Origin: Candidatus Lernaella stagnicola
GTDB lineage: Bacteria > Lernaellota > Lernaellaia > Lernaellales > Lernaellaceae
Assembly (NCBI GenBank): GCA_030765525.1
Contig: JAVCCK010000034.1
Coordinates: 22,126 to 86,125 of the forward strand
Length of the DNA: 64,000 nucleotides
Direction of reading: 5' to 3'
This document shows positions 41,219 to 50,618 of the stretch, piece after piece. The position numbers and the translations under genes are program-made. Each line of letters starts with the position of its first letter. Position 1 is the first letter of the stretch. The notes below the pieces were generated by a model. It did no database searches. It was given only the letters and a program-made list of their open reading frames with translations, and was not told where the DNA came from.

Positions 41219-42826
41219 ATGACCAGCGAAACGGCATCGCCGCCCCGCGCCTACGCCGAGAAAGTCGCCTTTGCCGCGATCGGCGTCGGGCTCTTGGTGC
41301 GCCTGCTGATCGCCATACAACCGGCGGTGTCGCTGGTGCCGATCTGTCTGGCCGACGACACCTTCTATTATTTGCGCATCGCCGAAAACATCTTGGCCGG
41401 GCACGGGGCGAGTTTCGACGGCGTGGTGGCGACCAATGGTTACCACCCGTTATGGATGCTGGTTTCGATGGCGGCGGTCGCGCTGACCGGCGAGGCGGTA
41501 GCGGCGTCGCGCGTCTTACTGGTGCTGCTGGCGTTGATCGGGGCGGGCAACGCGCTGCTGTTTTGGCGCTTGATGCGTGACAGTCTCGGGCCGCTGCCCG
41601 CCTTGTGGGCGGCGTGCGTGTGGTCGCTGTCGCCGTACCTGCTGTTCACCGAAATGATGGGCGTGGAAGCGCCGCTGATGATGCTGGGCGCGTTGGCCGC
41701 GCTCAACGTTTACCACGGTATGCGCGCTCAAGAGCCGTCACGGCGGCAGTGGCTGCTGCTCGGCGGCTTACTCGGCCTGACGCTGCTGGCGCGTACCGAC
41801 GCTGTTTTGCTGGCGGTGTTGCTGGCGCTGGACGCGGCGGTTATCCACTGGTGGCGGCGGCGCGGGGACGCCCCGGCGCTGCGGCGACAAATCGGTTTCG
41901 CGCTGGCGGGGGCGGGCGTGGCGGCGTTGGTCGTGGCGCCTTGGGTCGTCTACAACCTGGCCGCCTTCGGATCGATCACGCAGGATTCGGCGCGGGCGCT
42001 GCTGTTTCGGGAACGGACGTGGTGGGAACTGGGCGGCGCATCGTTGGGGACCCATTTGTCTCAAGCGCTTCCCGCGGGTTTCGGCGACTACTTCCTGCGC
42101 TTGATCGGGTGGCCGAATGCTTCGCTGGCGCTGGCGTTCGTGACGTTGTTGGTGGGCGGGGGCGTGGCCGCGCGTTTGGCGGGCGGCGAACGATTTTTCC
42201 GCGCCGAGGCGAGGCCGTCTTTGTTGATCATCGGCTGGGGGATCGTCGTCTGGGCGTTTTATATTCTGTACTTCTGGCAGCAGAAGTTTTGGTATTTCTT
42301 ACCGCTTCATGCCGGGATAGGCGCGGCGGGCGCATTGGTGATCGCCTACCTGCAACGCGTTTCGCGGGATGCGTGTGTGGCGCGGCGTTGGTTTGTCGCG
42401 TTGCTGGCCCTGATGATCGCGTCGTACGGCTACGTCGGCCTTAAGATTTGGCAGGGCGGCTTTCAGCCGTGGCAGAGCAGTTACGTGCGTGCCGCGCAAG
42501 CGGTGAGGGATTTGCACCAAGCCGATCCAACTTTGCGGTTCGCGGCGTTCAACGCCGGGATCATCAGCGCGTGGTCGCGCGTGCCGGTGGTCAACCTGGA
42601 CGGCGTGGTCAATCCGGATGTGATTCGCGCGCAGCGGGATCGGGCGCTGTTGGCCTATCTGCGCGAGCGGGGTATCGACTACGTGATCGATCACCAGAAG
42701 CTGATTGCCGCCTCCGGCGCGTTCGCCGAACCGGAATGGCCGCAGGCTTTTACATTGAGCGATCGCTTCCCGGCTTCTAAAATGCTCGGGGATTTGCTTG
42801 TCTTAAAGTTGAAACCGGCGCCGTAG
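41219..42826 (+). CDS. GT-C fold membrane glycosyltransferase-like protein
   Basis: About 535 aa with ten or more spans. The first loop LVPICLADDTFYYLRIAENI carries the DD pair expected of polyprenyl-phosphate-dependent GT-C transferases, followed by NGYHPLW. The C-terminal periplasmic part (RFAAFNAGIISAWSRVPVVN) is typical of this family. The ATG at 41219 is used rather than the one at 41150, which would overlap the divergent gene. Confidence 0.7.
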   Translation: MTSETASPPRAYAEKVAFAAIGVGLLVRLLIAIQPAVSLVPICLADDTFYYLRIAENILAGHGASFDGVVATNGYHPLWMLVSMAAVALTGEAVAASRVLLVLLALIGAGNALLFWRLMRDSLGPLPALWAACVWSLSPYLLFTEMMGVEAPLMMLGALAALNVYHGMRAQEPSRRQWLLLGGLLGLTLLARTDAVLLAVLLALDAAVIHWWRRRGDAPALRRQIGFALAGAGVAALVVAPWVVYNLAAFGSITQDSARALLFRERTWWELGGASLGTHLSQALPAGFGDYFLRLIGWPNASLALAFVTLLVGGGVAARLAGGERFFRAEARPSLLIIGWGIVVWAFYILYFWQQKFWYFLPLHAGIGAAGALVIAYLQRVSRDACVARRWFVALLALMIASYGYVGLKIWQGGFQPWQSSYVRAAQAVRDLHQADPTLRFAAFNAGIISAWSRVPVVNLDGVVNPDVIRAQRDRALLAYLRERGIDYVIDHQKLIAASGAFAEPEWPQAFTLSDRFPASKMLGDLLVLKLKPAP

Positions 42827-42850
42827 CGCCCGAGTCGTCAAGGAGAGCGT

Positions 42851-43642
42851 GTGTACGCGGACAACTTCATTCAGATTTACGTCACCTTCGCGGGTTTCTT
42901 ATTCGGGGCGGCCATCGGCTCGTTTCTTAACGTGGTCATCTGGCGCCTGCCGCAGGGCGAGTCGATTGTTTTCCCCGGCAGTCACTGTCCGCAGTGCGGC
43001 AACGCTATTTCCTGGTACGACAACATTCCGTTGCTGTCGTGGGTTTTCCTGGGCGCCAAGTGCCGTCACTGCCGCGGACAGATCAGCCTTCGCTATCCGA
43101 TGGTCGAATTGGTCAGCGCGATTTTCCTGGCGGGGTATCTGAATCGCTTCGGCATCGCCGCGGGCGTCGTATGGTATCTATTCACCGCGGCGCTGATCGT
43201 GGTGACCATGATCGACCTGGACCACAAGATCATCCCCGATGAAATCAGCCTGCCGGGCATTCCGATCGGCCTGCTGATCAATATGTTCGTCCTTTCCGAC
43301 AACTGGAAAGACGGCCTGATCGACGGCGGCCTGGGCGCTTTGCTCGGCGGCGGGCTGCTGCTGGCCATCGCCCTGGGTTACTACGCGCTGACCAAAACCG
43401 AAGGCATGGGCCTGGGCGATCCGAAACTTCTGGGCATGATCGGTGCGTTCGTGGGCTGGAAGGGCGTGATCTTCACGATTCTCGTTTCGAGTTTGGTCGG
43501 CACCCTGATCGGCGCGCTGTTCATTGCACTGACGGGCAAGAGTCGAAAATTCCAAATTCCTTTCGGACCGTTTCTCGCCCTGGGCGCGGTGACCTGGGTG
43601 TGGCTCGGGCCGGCGGCGGTTCGGTGGTATTTTGGGTACTAA
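42851..43642 (+). CDS. pilD: Prepilin peptidase/N-methyltransferase PilD
   Basis: 263 aa. The methylase domain has two CxxC pairs (CPQCGNAISWYDNIPLLSW and CRHCRGQISLRYP). The aspartic peptidase residues are in MIDLDHKIIPDEI and GMGLGDPKLLGMIG. It cleaves and N-methylates type IV prepilins. The GTG start follows AGGAGAG. It heads the pilus island; its likely substrates are the four prepilins encoded from 46.9 kb. Confidence 0.93.
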   Translation: MYADNFIQIYVTFAGFLFGAAIGSFLNVVIWRLPQGESIVFPGSHCPQCGNAISWYDNIPLLSWVFLGAKCRHCRGQISLRYPMVELVSAIFLAGYLNRFGIAAGVVWYLFTAALIVVTMIDLDHKIIPDEISLPGIPIGLLINMFVLSDNWKDGLIDGGLGALLGGGLLLAIALGYYALTKTEGMGLGDPKLLGMIGAFVGWKGVIFTILVSSLVGTLIGALFIALTGKSRKFQIPFGPFLALGAVTWVWLGPAAVRWYFGY

Positions 43643-43688
43643 GCGACCAGGGTTGTTAAAGAGTCTTTCTCTGGGTCCCTTTACGGGA

Positions 43689-45302
43689 ATGCGCACCCGA
43701 GTCGTCTTACTGATCGCCTTGCTGACCGGACTGCTGGTGATTCTGCTCGGCGGCGTGGTCACGCGACTTCTCGAACACCACCTCGTGAAACAAAAACGCG
43801 TGCAGGGGCGAACGGCGCTGCTGGCGATGCAGGCCGCGTTGGACTTGCGGCAGGAGTGGGGCCGAACGGGGCGCGACACGGCGCAGGATATGTCGCACTT
43901 CGTGCGCCTGATGGCGCAAAACCTCGAACTGTCGAGTCTGGTCATTGTCGACGAGGGGCAGAACATCATCGCCCACAGCCAGGCCGACATGATCGGGTTG
44001 GTGTTCGCCGAGGCGGATCTCAGCCGCGCGATGACCGAGCGGAAACTGATTCACCGGTTGATCGGTCGCGATACCGAAACACCGGAAGTGGTTTTTTCCG
44101 GACCGCTGTACCGCAGCGGTAAGGCGATCGGCGCGGTTCGTTTCATCCTGCCGATCAATGACTTGTACGTGGCCCTAACGGGTATGAAGCGAATTCTATG
44201 GCTGTACGCCCTGATGGATGCGCTGGCCGTGATTCTGTTCGGGTCGTTCATGTTGTGGCGATTGCTCGTGCGACCGGTGGAACAAATGGTGCAGATGACC
44301 GAGAAAATGGCCGCCGGCGAATATCGTGTTCCAGCACCGCCGGCGACCAAAGACGAAATCGGGCGGCTGGGACGCGCGTTGGCCAAGCTGGCGGCGACGC
44401 TCGCCGATCGTGAGAAAATCAACAAACGCCAGGTCAAGCGTCTGGAAACCATCAACCGGGAATTGCAGGAAGCCCACCGGCAGTTACTCCACACCGACCG
44501 CCTCGCGTACGTCGGGCGGGTGGCCGCCGGTGTCGCCCATGAAGTCGGCAACCCCCTGGGGGCGATCTATGGCTACCTGGACATCCTGCGCGACGCCGAT
44601 TTGCAGCCTACGGAACGTCAGGTCGTCGAGCGCATCGAAAAGGATGTCAAGCGTATCGATAGCATCGTGCGCGAATTGCTCGACTTCTCGCGGGTCAAGG
44701 AAGCCCAGATCGAAAACGCCGACGTTGTCGAGTTGGCGCGCGAGGCCGTGCAACTCATGAAAAGCCAGCGCGGCCTGGACCACGTTGAGGTTCAGGTCGA
44801 AACCGAGGCCGAGGTGCCGCCCGTGCGCTTGGACCGGCAGCAGTTCGTCCAGGTCGTATTGAACATCCTGCTCAACGCCACCGACGCGATGGACGGGGTC
44901 GGCCGGATCCGGATTCGGGCTGAGGGAGCGCTGTTTGAGCGAAGTCGTTTGCTGGATCCGCAGTTGCCCGGCGTGCCGCCGGAGGACGAGGTTCCCTACA
45001 CCGATCATGTGCAGCGCGGTATCGTTTTTTCCGACGCCATCGGACCCGGCAGCGAATCGCTGGCAGTATTTTTGCATGTCACCGACAGCGGGCCCGGCAT
45101 GGAACCGACGGTTCTCGGGCAGATGTTCGACCCCTTTTTCACGACGAAGAAAGCCGGCAGAGGCACCGGGCTGGGCATGGCGATCTGCCATCGGATCATC
45201 GGGGCGATGAGCGGATTGATTCGCGTAGAGAGCCGGCCGGGGCAGGGGAGCAGGGTATCTTTGATACTTCCGGCAAACGAGGGTGAGTTCGACGATGAGT
45301 GA
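43689..45302 (+). CDS. pilS: Sensor histidine kinase, PilS-like
   Basis: About 537 aa. Two spans (RVVLLIALLTGLLVILLGGVV and LYALMDALAVILFGSFML) flank a ~145-residue sensor region, then HAMP, a coiled helix, an H-box GVAHEVGNPLGAIYGYLD and an ATPase domain (NILLNATDAMDG, DSGPGM, GRGTGLGMAI). The H-box and the neighbouring sigma-54 regulator fit a PilS/NtrB type, though the two-span layout is unlike the six spans of Pseudomonas PilS. An earlier TTG start at 43632 is possible. The gene overlaps pilR by 8 nt. Confidence 0.82.
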   Translation: MRTRVVLLIALLTGLLVILLGGVVTRLLEHHLVKQKRVQGRTALLAMQAALDLRQEWGRTGRDTAQDMSHFVRLMAQNLELSSLVIVDEGQNIIAHSQADMIGLVFAEADLSRAMTERKLIHRLIGRDTETPEVVFSGPLYRSGKAIGAVRFILPINDLYVALTGMKRILWLYALMDALAVILFGSFMLWRLLVRPVEQMVQMTEKMAAGEYRVPAPPATKDEIGRLGRALAKLAATLADREKINKRQVKRLETINRELQEAHRQLLHTDRLAYVGRVAAGVAHEVGNPLGAIYGYLDILRDADLQPTERQVVERIEKDVKRIDSIVRELLDFSRVKEAQIENADVVELAREAVQLMKSQRGLDHVEVQVETEAEVPPVRLDRQQFVQVVLNILLNATDAMDGVGRIRIRAEGALFERSRLLDPQLPGVPPEDEVPYTDHVQRGIVFSDAIGPGSESLAVFLHVTDSGPGMEPTVLGQMFDPFFTTKKAGRGTGLGMAICHRIIGAMSGLIRVESRPGQGSRVSLILPANEGEFDDE

Positions 45303-46695
45303 CGCGAAACGTATTTTGGTCATCGACGACGAAGAAGGTTTGCGATTCACGCTAAGTGTTCTCCTTAAAAAGAAGGGCTACGAGGTCAGCACGGCCGAAA
45401 ACGGTCGCATGGCGTTGGATTCGCTGCCGACCTTGAAGCCCGATTACGTCTTGTGCGACCTGCGTATGCCCGAACTGGACGGACTCGAATTCCTACAGAA
45501 GGCGATCGAACAAGGCTTTCACAAACCCATCATCATGATGAGCGCGTACGGCACGATCGAGGACGCGGTGGAGGCGATGCGCCTGGGAGCGTTCGATTAC
45601 ATCAGCAAGCCTTTCCGGAAAAACGAAGTGCTCGTCGTGCTTGAGCGGGCCGAGGAACGCGAACAACTGCGCAGCGAAAACGTCCAGTTGCGAGCGGCGG
45701 CCCGGGCCGCGGCGGACCGCGAGTTCCTCACCGACGACGGTCGGGTTCAGGAGTTGTTGGCGATCGTGCGCAAGATCGCCTCGTTCAAGACGACGGTGTT
45801 GATCACCGGAGAGTCCGGGACAGGTAAGGAACTCATTGCGCGTTCGATTCACCGCAACGGGCCGCGGAATGCCGGTCCCTTTGTGGCGATCAATTGCGGC
45901 GCGATTCCCGAGCATTTGCTGGAAAGCGAGTTGTTTGGACACGCCAAGGGCTCTTTCACCGATGCGGTGGCCGATAAAGAGGGCTTAGTGACGGCCTCGA
46001 GTCGGGGCACGTTGTTTTTGGATGAGATTGGCGATCTGCCTTTGATGTTGCAGGTGAAATTGTTGCGGGTCCTGCAGGAAGAAGCCGTGCGTCCGGTCGG
46101 GGCGAATCGCGAGGTTTCGGTCGACTTGCGCGTGGTGGCGGCCACGGCGCGCGATTTGGAGAAAGACGTGCGGGATGGGCGGTTCCGGGAAGATCTGTAT
46201 TATCGCCTGAACGTGTTTCACCTGTGCGTACCGCCGCTGCGAGAGCGGCCGACGGATGTGGACCTACTGGCGCGGCACTTCATCACGAAAATTGCCCAGC
46301 AACACGGTTTGCCGACGTGCGAGATCGGCGACGGGGCGCTGGAGATTTTGCAGCGCTACGATTGGCCGGGCAATGTTCGTGAACTTGAGAACGCGATGGA
46401 ACGGGCGGTGCTGCTGGCCGGCGGGCGTCCGATTACGCCGCCGGACCTGCCCGACCGTTTACGGACACGAGCCGGCAGTGAGCTTCCGCACGCCACCGGC
46501 GATTTATCGGTCAAGCGCAACATGCGGGAGATCGAACGGCGGTTGATCGAGGAGGCGCTGGCGCGAACCCACGGCAATAAATCCCAAGCGGCCAAGCTTT
46601 TGGACCTTTCGTTACGGGCATTGTTGTACAAAATCAAGGATTATGGGTTAGATCGGAAAGGCGAGAACTTGGAGAATAGCGGCCGCGAAGGTTGA
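45295..46695 (+). CDS. pilR: Sigma-54-dependent response regulator, PilR-like
   Basis: About 466 aa. Receiver (VIDDEEGLRF, phospho-Asp in LCDLRMPELDG), AAA+ domain (Walker A TGESGTGKELIARS, Walker B RGTLFLDEIGDL) and a Fis-type helix-turn-helix (LARTHGNKSQAAKLLDLSLR). The sigma-54 contact loop normally reading GAFTGA is GSFTDA here (residues 219-224 approx.). It is likely to activate pilin transcription with RpoN. Whether it also drives the sigma-54 promoters of the tiny peptides at 13.9-14.5 kb is unknown. Confidence 0.88.
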   Translation: MSDAKRILVIDDEEGLRFTLSVLLKKKGYEVSTAENGRMALDSLPTLKPDYVLCDLRMPELDGLEFLQKAIEQGFHKPIIMMSAYGTIEDAVEAMRLGAFDYISKPFRKNEVLVVLERAEEREQLRSENVQLRAAARAAADREFLTDDGRVQELLAIVRKIASFKTTVLITGESGTGKELIARSIHRNGPRNAGPFVAINCGAIPEHLLESELFGHAKGSFTDAVADKEGLVTASSRGTLFLDEIGDLPLMLQVKLLRVLQEEAVRPVGANREVSVDLRVVAATARDLEKDVRDGRFREDLYYRLNVFHLCVPPLRERPTDVDLLARHFITKIAQQHGLPTCEIGDGALEILQRYDWPGNVRELENAMERAVLLAGGRPITPPDLPDRLRTRAGSELPHATGDLSVKRNMREIERRLIEEALARTHGNKSQAAKLLDLSLRALLYKIKDYGLDRKGENLENSGREG

Positions 46696-46727
46696 AAAAG
46701 TTTTCACTATTTGTGAAAAGTTTTCAC
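46696..46727. promoter_or_regulatory. Operator-like TTTTCAC/GTGAAAA repeats after pilR
   Basis: AAAAGTTTTCAC occurs at 46696-46707 and 46716-46727. GTGAAAA-G-TTTTCAC (46713-46727) is a perfect palindrome, and TTTTCAC-TATTT-GTGAAAA (46701-46719) a second one. Three half-sites lie on alternating strands just after the pilR stop and ~35-65 nt before the minor-pilin promoter candidate. A regulator site for the pilin operon is a fair guess. Confidence 0.45.
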
Positions 46728-46760
46728 AGTCAAGTGTCGAACAAATCAAATAAAAATCAG

Positions 46761-46788
46761 TTGCGTGAGGTCGAAACTCTGATATTAT
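46761..46788 (+). promoter_or_regulatory. Promoter candidate of the minor pilin operon
   Basis: TTGCGT, a 16-nt spacer, TATTAT (with TATAAC one step further). No sigma-54 -24/-12 pair was seen here. Confidence 0.4.
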
Positions 46789-46861
46789 AACAGCTTGAAA
46801 TACTAGGCCTACAGGGCATAGTTATTGCTGCTAAACCTTGGCGGACAAAAAGGGTAGGCTC

Positions 46862-47470
46862 ATGAACCGGGAAAATAAACAGGAAGAGCGCCGCGGTTTT
46901 ACTTTGGTGGAATTGATGGTCGTCGTGGCCCTGATTGGGATTTTGACGGCGATCGGTTTTGTCTCCATGTTGCATTACCGCACGATTATTCGCGTCAATA
47001 CCAGCGCCCGGGAAGTGGCAGGGCAGATGCGGTTGGCGCGGGCGAGAGCGATTCGCGAAGGGCGTTCGGTGCGCGTTTGGTTTTCCGGATCCGACAACTA
47101 CCAGACCGGTGTAGATGCCGACGAGTCCGGGCAATTCGACTCCTCGTTCCCGAAGACGCATCAAATGGAGCCGGGCATCATTTTCGGTTACTTTGTCGGT
47201 ATCGACAACGTACCCGGGCATGCTCATCCGGTGGGGTGCGCGATTGAGATCAAGGGCAGTTGCCCGACCGCGCAGAATCGGCACTTCTTCTTCCGACATG
47301 ACGGGACGGCGTCATCGCAAGGGGTCGCGTATTTGATTCCGAGTATTGACGTGTTGGGGACAGGTAATCGCCCCGACCGCATGCGGGCCGTCGACTGGGA
47401 AGGTTCCACGGGCCGTATTCGCGTGTGGAAGTGGAAGGACGCCGCGGGTGACGGAGAACGTTGGCGCTAG
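46862..47470 (+). CDS. Minor type IV pilin, FimT/GspH type
   Basis: 202 aa. A class III prepilin signal: basic leader ending RRG, cut before FTLVELMVVVALIGILTAIG, with Glu at position +5. REVAGQMRLARARAIREGRSV is characteristic of FimT/GspH. The C-terminal part is a small beta domain with no close features seen. It is the first gene of a four-gene minor-pilin operon. Confidence 0.82.
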   Translation: MNRENKQEERRGFTLVELMVVVALIGILTAIGFVSMLHYRTIIRVNTSAREVAGQMRLARARAIREGRSVRVWFSGSDNYQTGVDADESGQFDSSFPKTHQMEPGIIFGYFVGIDNVPGHAHPVGCAIEIKGSCPTAQNRHFFFRHDGTASSQGVAYLIPSIDVLGTGNRPDRMRAVDWEGSTGRIRVWKWKDAAGDGERWR

Positions 47471-47614
47471 TCCGATCTCGGTCTGAAAAAACGTAGTTGT
47501 CTCGGTGTACCGAGCCTATTCGCCACCTCAGCTTACGAACTGTGCGGTGGCGTTTCCGTATGAAGGAAAGGTCTTGGAAGAGGCCTTGAGAACTGGGGAA
47601 AGGATCGGTTGAGA

Positions 47615-48217
47615 ATGTTGGTCTCGATGCAAAGTCGGATGCGGCGAAGGCAGGCGGGTTTCTCGCTCGTTGAGATCTTGGTTGCGATGAGCGTATTGGT
47701 GATCGGCATTTTGGGTGTCATACCGATGCTTTCGTTCAACATTCGGGCGAACCAATCCGGCAAAAACTACGGTATTGCCAGCTATCTTGCCCAGCGCAAG
47801 CTCGAACAGATTCGCAGTTGGCCGATGTACGAAGACTACGACGGGTCCACGCCGGGAATCACGAACAATAACAGCCGCCTGATAGGAACCGAAGTCACCC
47901 ACATGGGCGAACACCACCAGCTATTCACGATTACCAGCAAGGTGTTGCGCAACGGGTTCGATTCCTTGGGCACCGGGACGGGTAATTGCGACGGGCTGAA
48001 ATTTGCTTCCACGGAAGTCGACGAAGGCGGGATCATCGGCGGCGGCTCAATGAATACCGGTAACGTCGGCGAGTATTGCAACGGCGGGTACCGGGGTGAG
48101 GATTTCAAACTCGTTCGAGTGCGGGTGTCGTGGTACGAGAAGTCGCACGCGGCCGGCGCCTCGTCGCTCCAACGCGGGCATGAGATATTCCGATATATGT
48201 TCCTTGCGAAGTTTTAG
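47615..48217 (+). CDS. Minor type IV pilin, PilV type
   Basis: About 200 aa. Prepilin motif RQAGFSLVEILVAMSVLVIG with Glu+5; ASYLAQRKLEQIRSWP is the usual PilV/GspI helix. Length and position after FimT match the fimT-pilV-pilX-pilW order. A TTG six nt upstream is an alternative start. Confidence 0.82.
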   Translation: MLVSMQSRMRRRQAGFSLVEILVAMSVLVIGILGVIPMLSFNIRANQSGKNYGIASYLAQRKLEQIRSWPMYEDYDGSTPGITNNNSRLIGTEVTHMGEHHQLFTITSKVLRNGFDSLGTGTGNCDGLKFASTEVDEGGIIGGGSMNTGNVGEYCNGGYRGEDFKLVRVRVSWYEKSHAAGASSLQRGHEIFRYMFLAKF

Positions 48218-48248
48218 TTCACAAGCGTCTGAAATAAGGATGCCGTAA

Positions 48249-50606
48249 ATGTTTCGATTCAAGGGCAAGGATGGATACGCGCTGGTCGCCGCGATGATGA
48301 TCATGCTGTTGATCACGGCGCTGGGTGCCCTGGCGATGGTCACCAGCGTCAGTGAGCAGTACATCACGACCAATTTGGGCGAAAACCAAATGCTCTTCTT
48401 TTATGCGGAGCAGGGCGTTGACCGGATTCTCTCGCACCTTCACTACTTGGAAGGGGGGCTGTTTGCCGATGTCAACGGATTGGGCTTCGACCCGCGGCAA
48501 GCCGGCAACGTGATCGGTTCGAAACGGGTGCTCGACAACGTCAAGGCGTTGTATTTGGACGGTCTGGACGAGAACCTGTCGTACCAACAGCGCGAAATCA
48601 TGCGCATTTCAGCGTATATCGATCCGAAAGACTTCGAAGCGAATTGGGATCGCGGGCTGTCGCGACCCGTGGCGATCAACTTGTTGATTGCCAATACCCG
48701 CACCAAGACCGAGCAAGCGTTCCGGGTCCTCGCGCGGCCGCGGTCGATTTGGGATTTTGCCTATTATTCGATGAATCATATGCCGGCCGCCCGGGTCGTC
48801 AGTAGTTCGGCCCACGGCGAAAACTGCACGCGAACCAGCCCTAATTGGTACTCCTGCCATCCGGTGTTTCTGGATGGAGACGCAGTCGCCGGCGACGTCT
48901 ACATCAGTAATGTGGCCTATTCACCGGCGAGCGGCTTCATCGAGACCTTTCCGGATGTGGGCCGGGTTTTCGTGCGTGGCTCGCCGAAATTCGGTGGCGA
49001 GGTGCGGTGGCGCGGTCCCGACGCCTTTAATAATGTTCTGTCCAACAGCCTAAACCAGACCAGTGGCGGCAGCAGTTCCTACGCGCTTCCGGAAGTGTCG
49101 TTGAGTTTCAAAAACAACAGCCGCCCCGCGCTGATGCCCCGCGTCGACGTGTTCACGGATTCGGGTCAGGGGTACCGCAAGAACAACTATTGGGACATCG
49201 AATTGGGCAATCCGGGCACGGCTCCGGGGGGCGGCAAATACGTTTGGAAGATCATTTTCCGTAACGACTTGGATGTAAACGGCGACGGCGTAAAGTCGCA
49301 TAGTTGGGTGGCTTCGGCTACGACCAACTCCGTTAATAGCGGCGCCAGCGCCACACTCGGATCACCGGCCCTGGAAGATCCGGGCATCTTCATGATCTAT
49401 CGCATTCCCTTCCGTAGTACGAACTCGCTCGATGAAGAAGAGAACATACGGGCCGCGTTTTATGGTCGCACCCTAAGCGAACGCGATTCGGCCATGGCGG
49501 CCGCGGCGCCGACGGCGCACCGGTGGGAACCAACCGTCTCCTGGAAAAACCTGGTTTCCGGCCGCGTGTGTTACGGACACAACACCGCCGGCGACGTCAA
49601 CTACGGCGACCTGTCCAATTACTACTATGTCTACGTGCCCAGCCGCGGCCTGAGCGGCCCCACCGGCGGCAGCGGATCGTGCGGTTCGACCTACAACGGT
49701 GTCATCTACGTGGAAGGCGACGTTCTGGTCAGCGGCATTCTCGACGGCCAGGTAACGATCGTGGCCACCGGTGACATCTATATCGACCACGAAATTGAGT
49801 ACGAGAACCATCCGACCAACATCTCCATGACCGACTACGCCAACGCGGAGGAGCCGGATATGCTGGCCCTAGTGGCGTTGGGCGACATCATCATCCCCAA
49901 CAGCTACCCCGACGAGACGCGGCAACGGATTATCAGCGGTTCGCTGTGGCCCGACCATCCGTACATGGACGATTGGTCCGATCCGCACAACCCGGTCACG
50001 TTTGGATATTCCTTTGAACCGACGGCGAAGGGAGATTCCCCGGCGGTTCTGGACGACATCGGCGACGAAGACATTCATGCGGTCATGGTTTCGTATGGAC
50101 TGTCGTGTACGATGACGGGCAGTAACGTGAACTGTGCCGCACCGTCGGCGGTGGATATCCAGCAATTTCGCACCGGCGTGTATGCCTCGGCGCGCACGTC
50201 GTCTCAAAACACGTTTTGGACTCGGCCCAGTGTCGCCGACCCGGCCTACGATCGTAATCTGACCTTCTTCCATTATGACGGCGGTAACGATTCGGGGCAT
50301 CTGACGATTGTTGGGTCGGTGATTCAAAATATCCCGGGGCGTTTATCGTACGACTACGTGTCACAGGGCAGTTCGCAATCGTCGTCCTGCACGACGGGCA
50401 ACGGCGCCGGCTGTAATCGGATCGGGTTTTCGCGGGTGACGTACATGTACGACCCGCGTTTGAAGTACATGATGCCGCCTCATCCGCGCGATCAGCGCAC
50501 CGCTGCGGGTGATAACTTGTTTAATCCATACGGTTTTGCCGCGTGGGAAATCGTTTCGTGGGAAGAACTCCGTGCCAACACCGACATTTCTGGAGCGGTT
50601 TGGTAA
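48249..50606 (+). CDS. Large minor pilin, PilX/GspK-like, with beta-helix-type region
   Basis: 785 aa, far longer than ordinary PilX (~200). The N-terminus (KDGYALVAAMMIMLLITAL) is a prepilin-like helix without Glu+5, as in PilX and GspK tip pilins, followed by QMLFFYAEQGVDRI. A stretch near 483-560 (GVIYVEGDVLVSG, GQVTIVATGDIYI, LVALGDIII) has the repeating hydrophobic pattern of DUF4900-like or beta-helix regions. It probably sits at the pilus tip with PilV and PilW. The start codon follows GGATGCCGTAA. Confidence 0.72.
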   Translation: MFRFKGKDGYALVAAMMIMLLITALGALAMVTSVSEQYITTNLGENQMLFFYAEQGVDRILSHLHYLEGGLFADVNGLGFDPRQAGNVIGSKRVLDNVKALYLDGLDENLSYQQREIMRISAYIDPKDFEANWDRGLSRPVAINLLIANTRTKTEQAFRVLARPRSIWDFAYYSMNHMPAARVVSSSAHGENCTRTSPNWYSCHPVFLDGDAVAGDVYISNVAYSPASGFIETFPDVGRVFVRGSPKFGGEVRWRGPDAFNNVLSNSLNQTSGGSSSYALPEVSLSFKNNSRPALMPRVDVFTDSGQGYRKNNYWDIELGNPGTAPGGGKYVWKIIFRNDLDVNGDGVKSHSWVASATTNSVNSGASATLGSPALEDPGIFMIYRIPFRSTNSLDEEENIRAAFYGRTLSERDSAMAAAAPTAHRWEPTVSWKNLVSGRVCYGHNTAGDVNYGDLSNYYYVYVPSRGLSGPTGGSGSCGSTYNGVIYVEGDVLVSGILDGQVTIVATGDIYIDHEIEYENHPTNISMTDYANAEEPDMLALVALGDIIIPNSYPDETRQRIISGSLWPDHPYMDDWSDPHNPVTFGYSFEPTAKGDSPAVLDDIGDEDIHAVMVSYGLSCTMTGSNVNCAAPSAVDIQQFRTGVYASARTSSQNTFWTRPSVADPAYDRNLTFFHYDGGNDSGHLTIVGSVIQNIPGRLSYDYVSQGSSQSSSCTTGNGAGCNRIGFSRVTYMYDPRLKYMMPPHPRDQRTAAGDNLFNPYGFAAWEIVSWEELRANTDISGAVW

Positions 50607-50618
50607 GAGGGAAACAGG

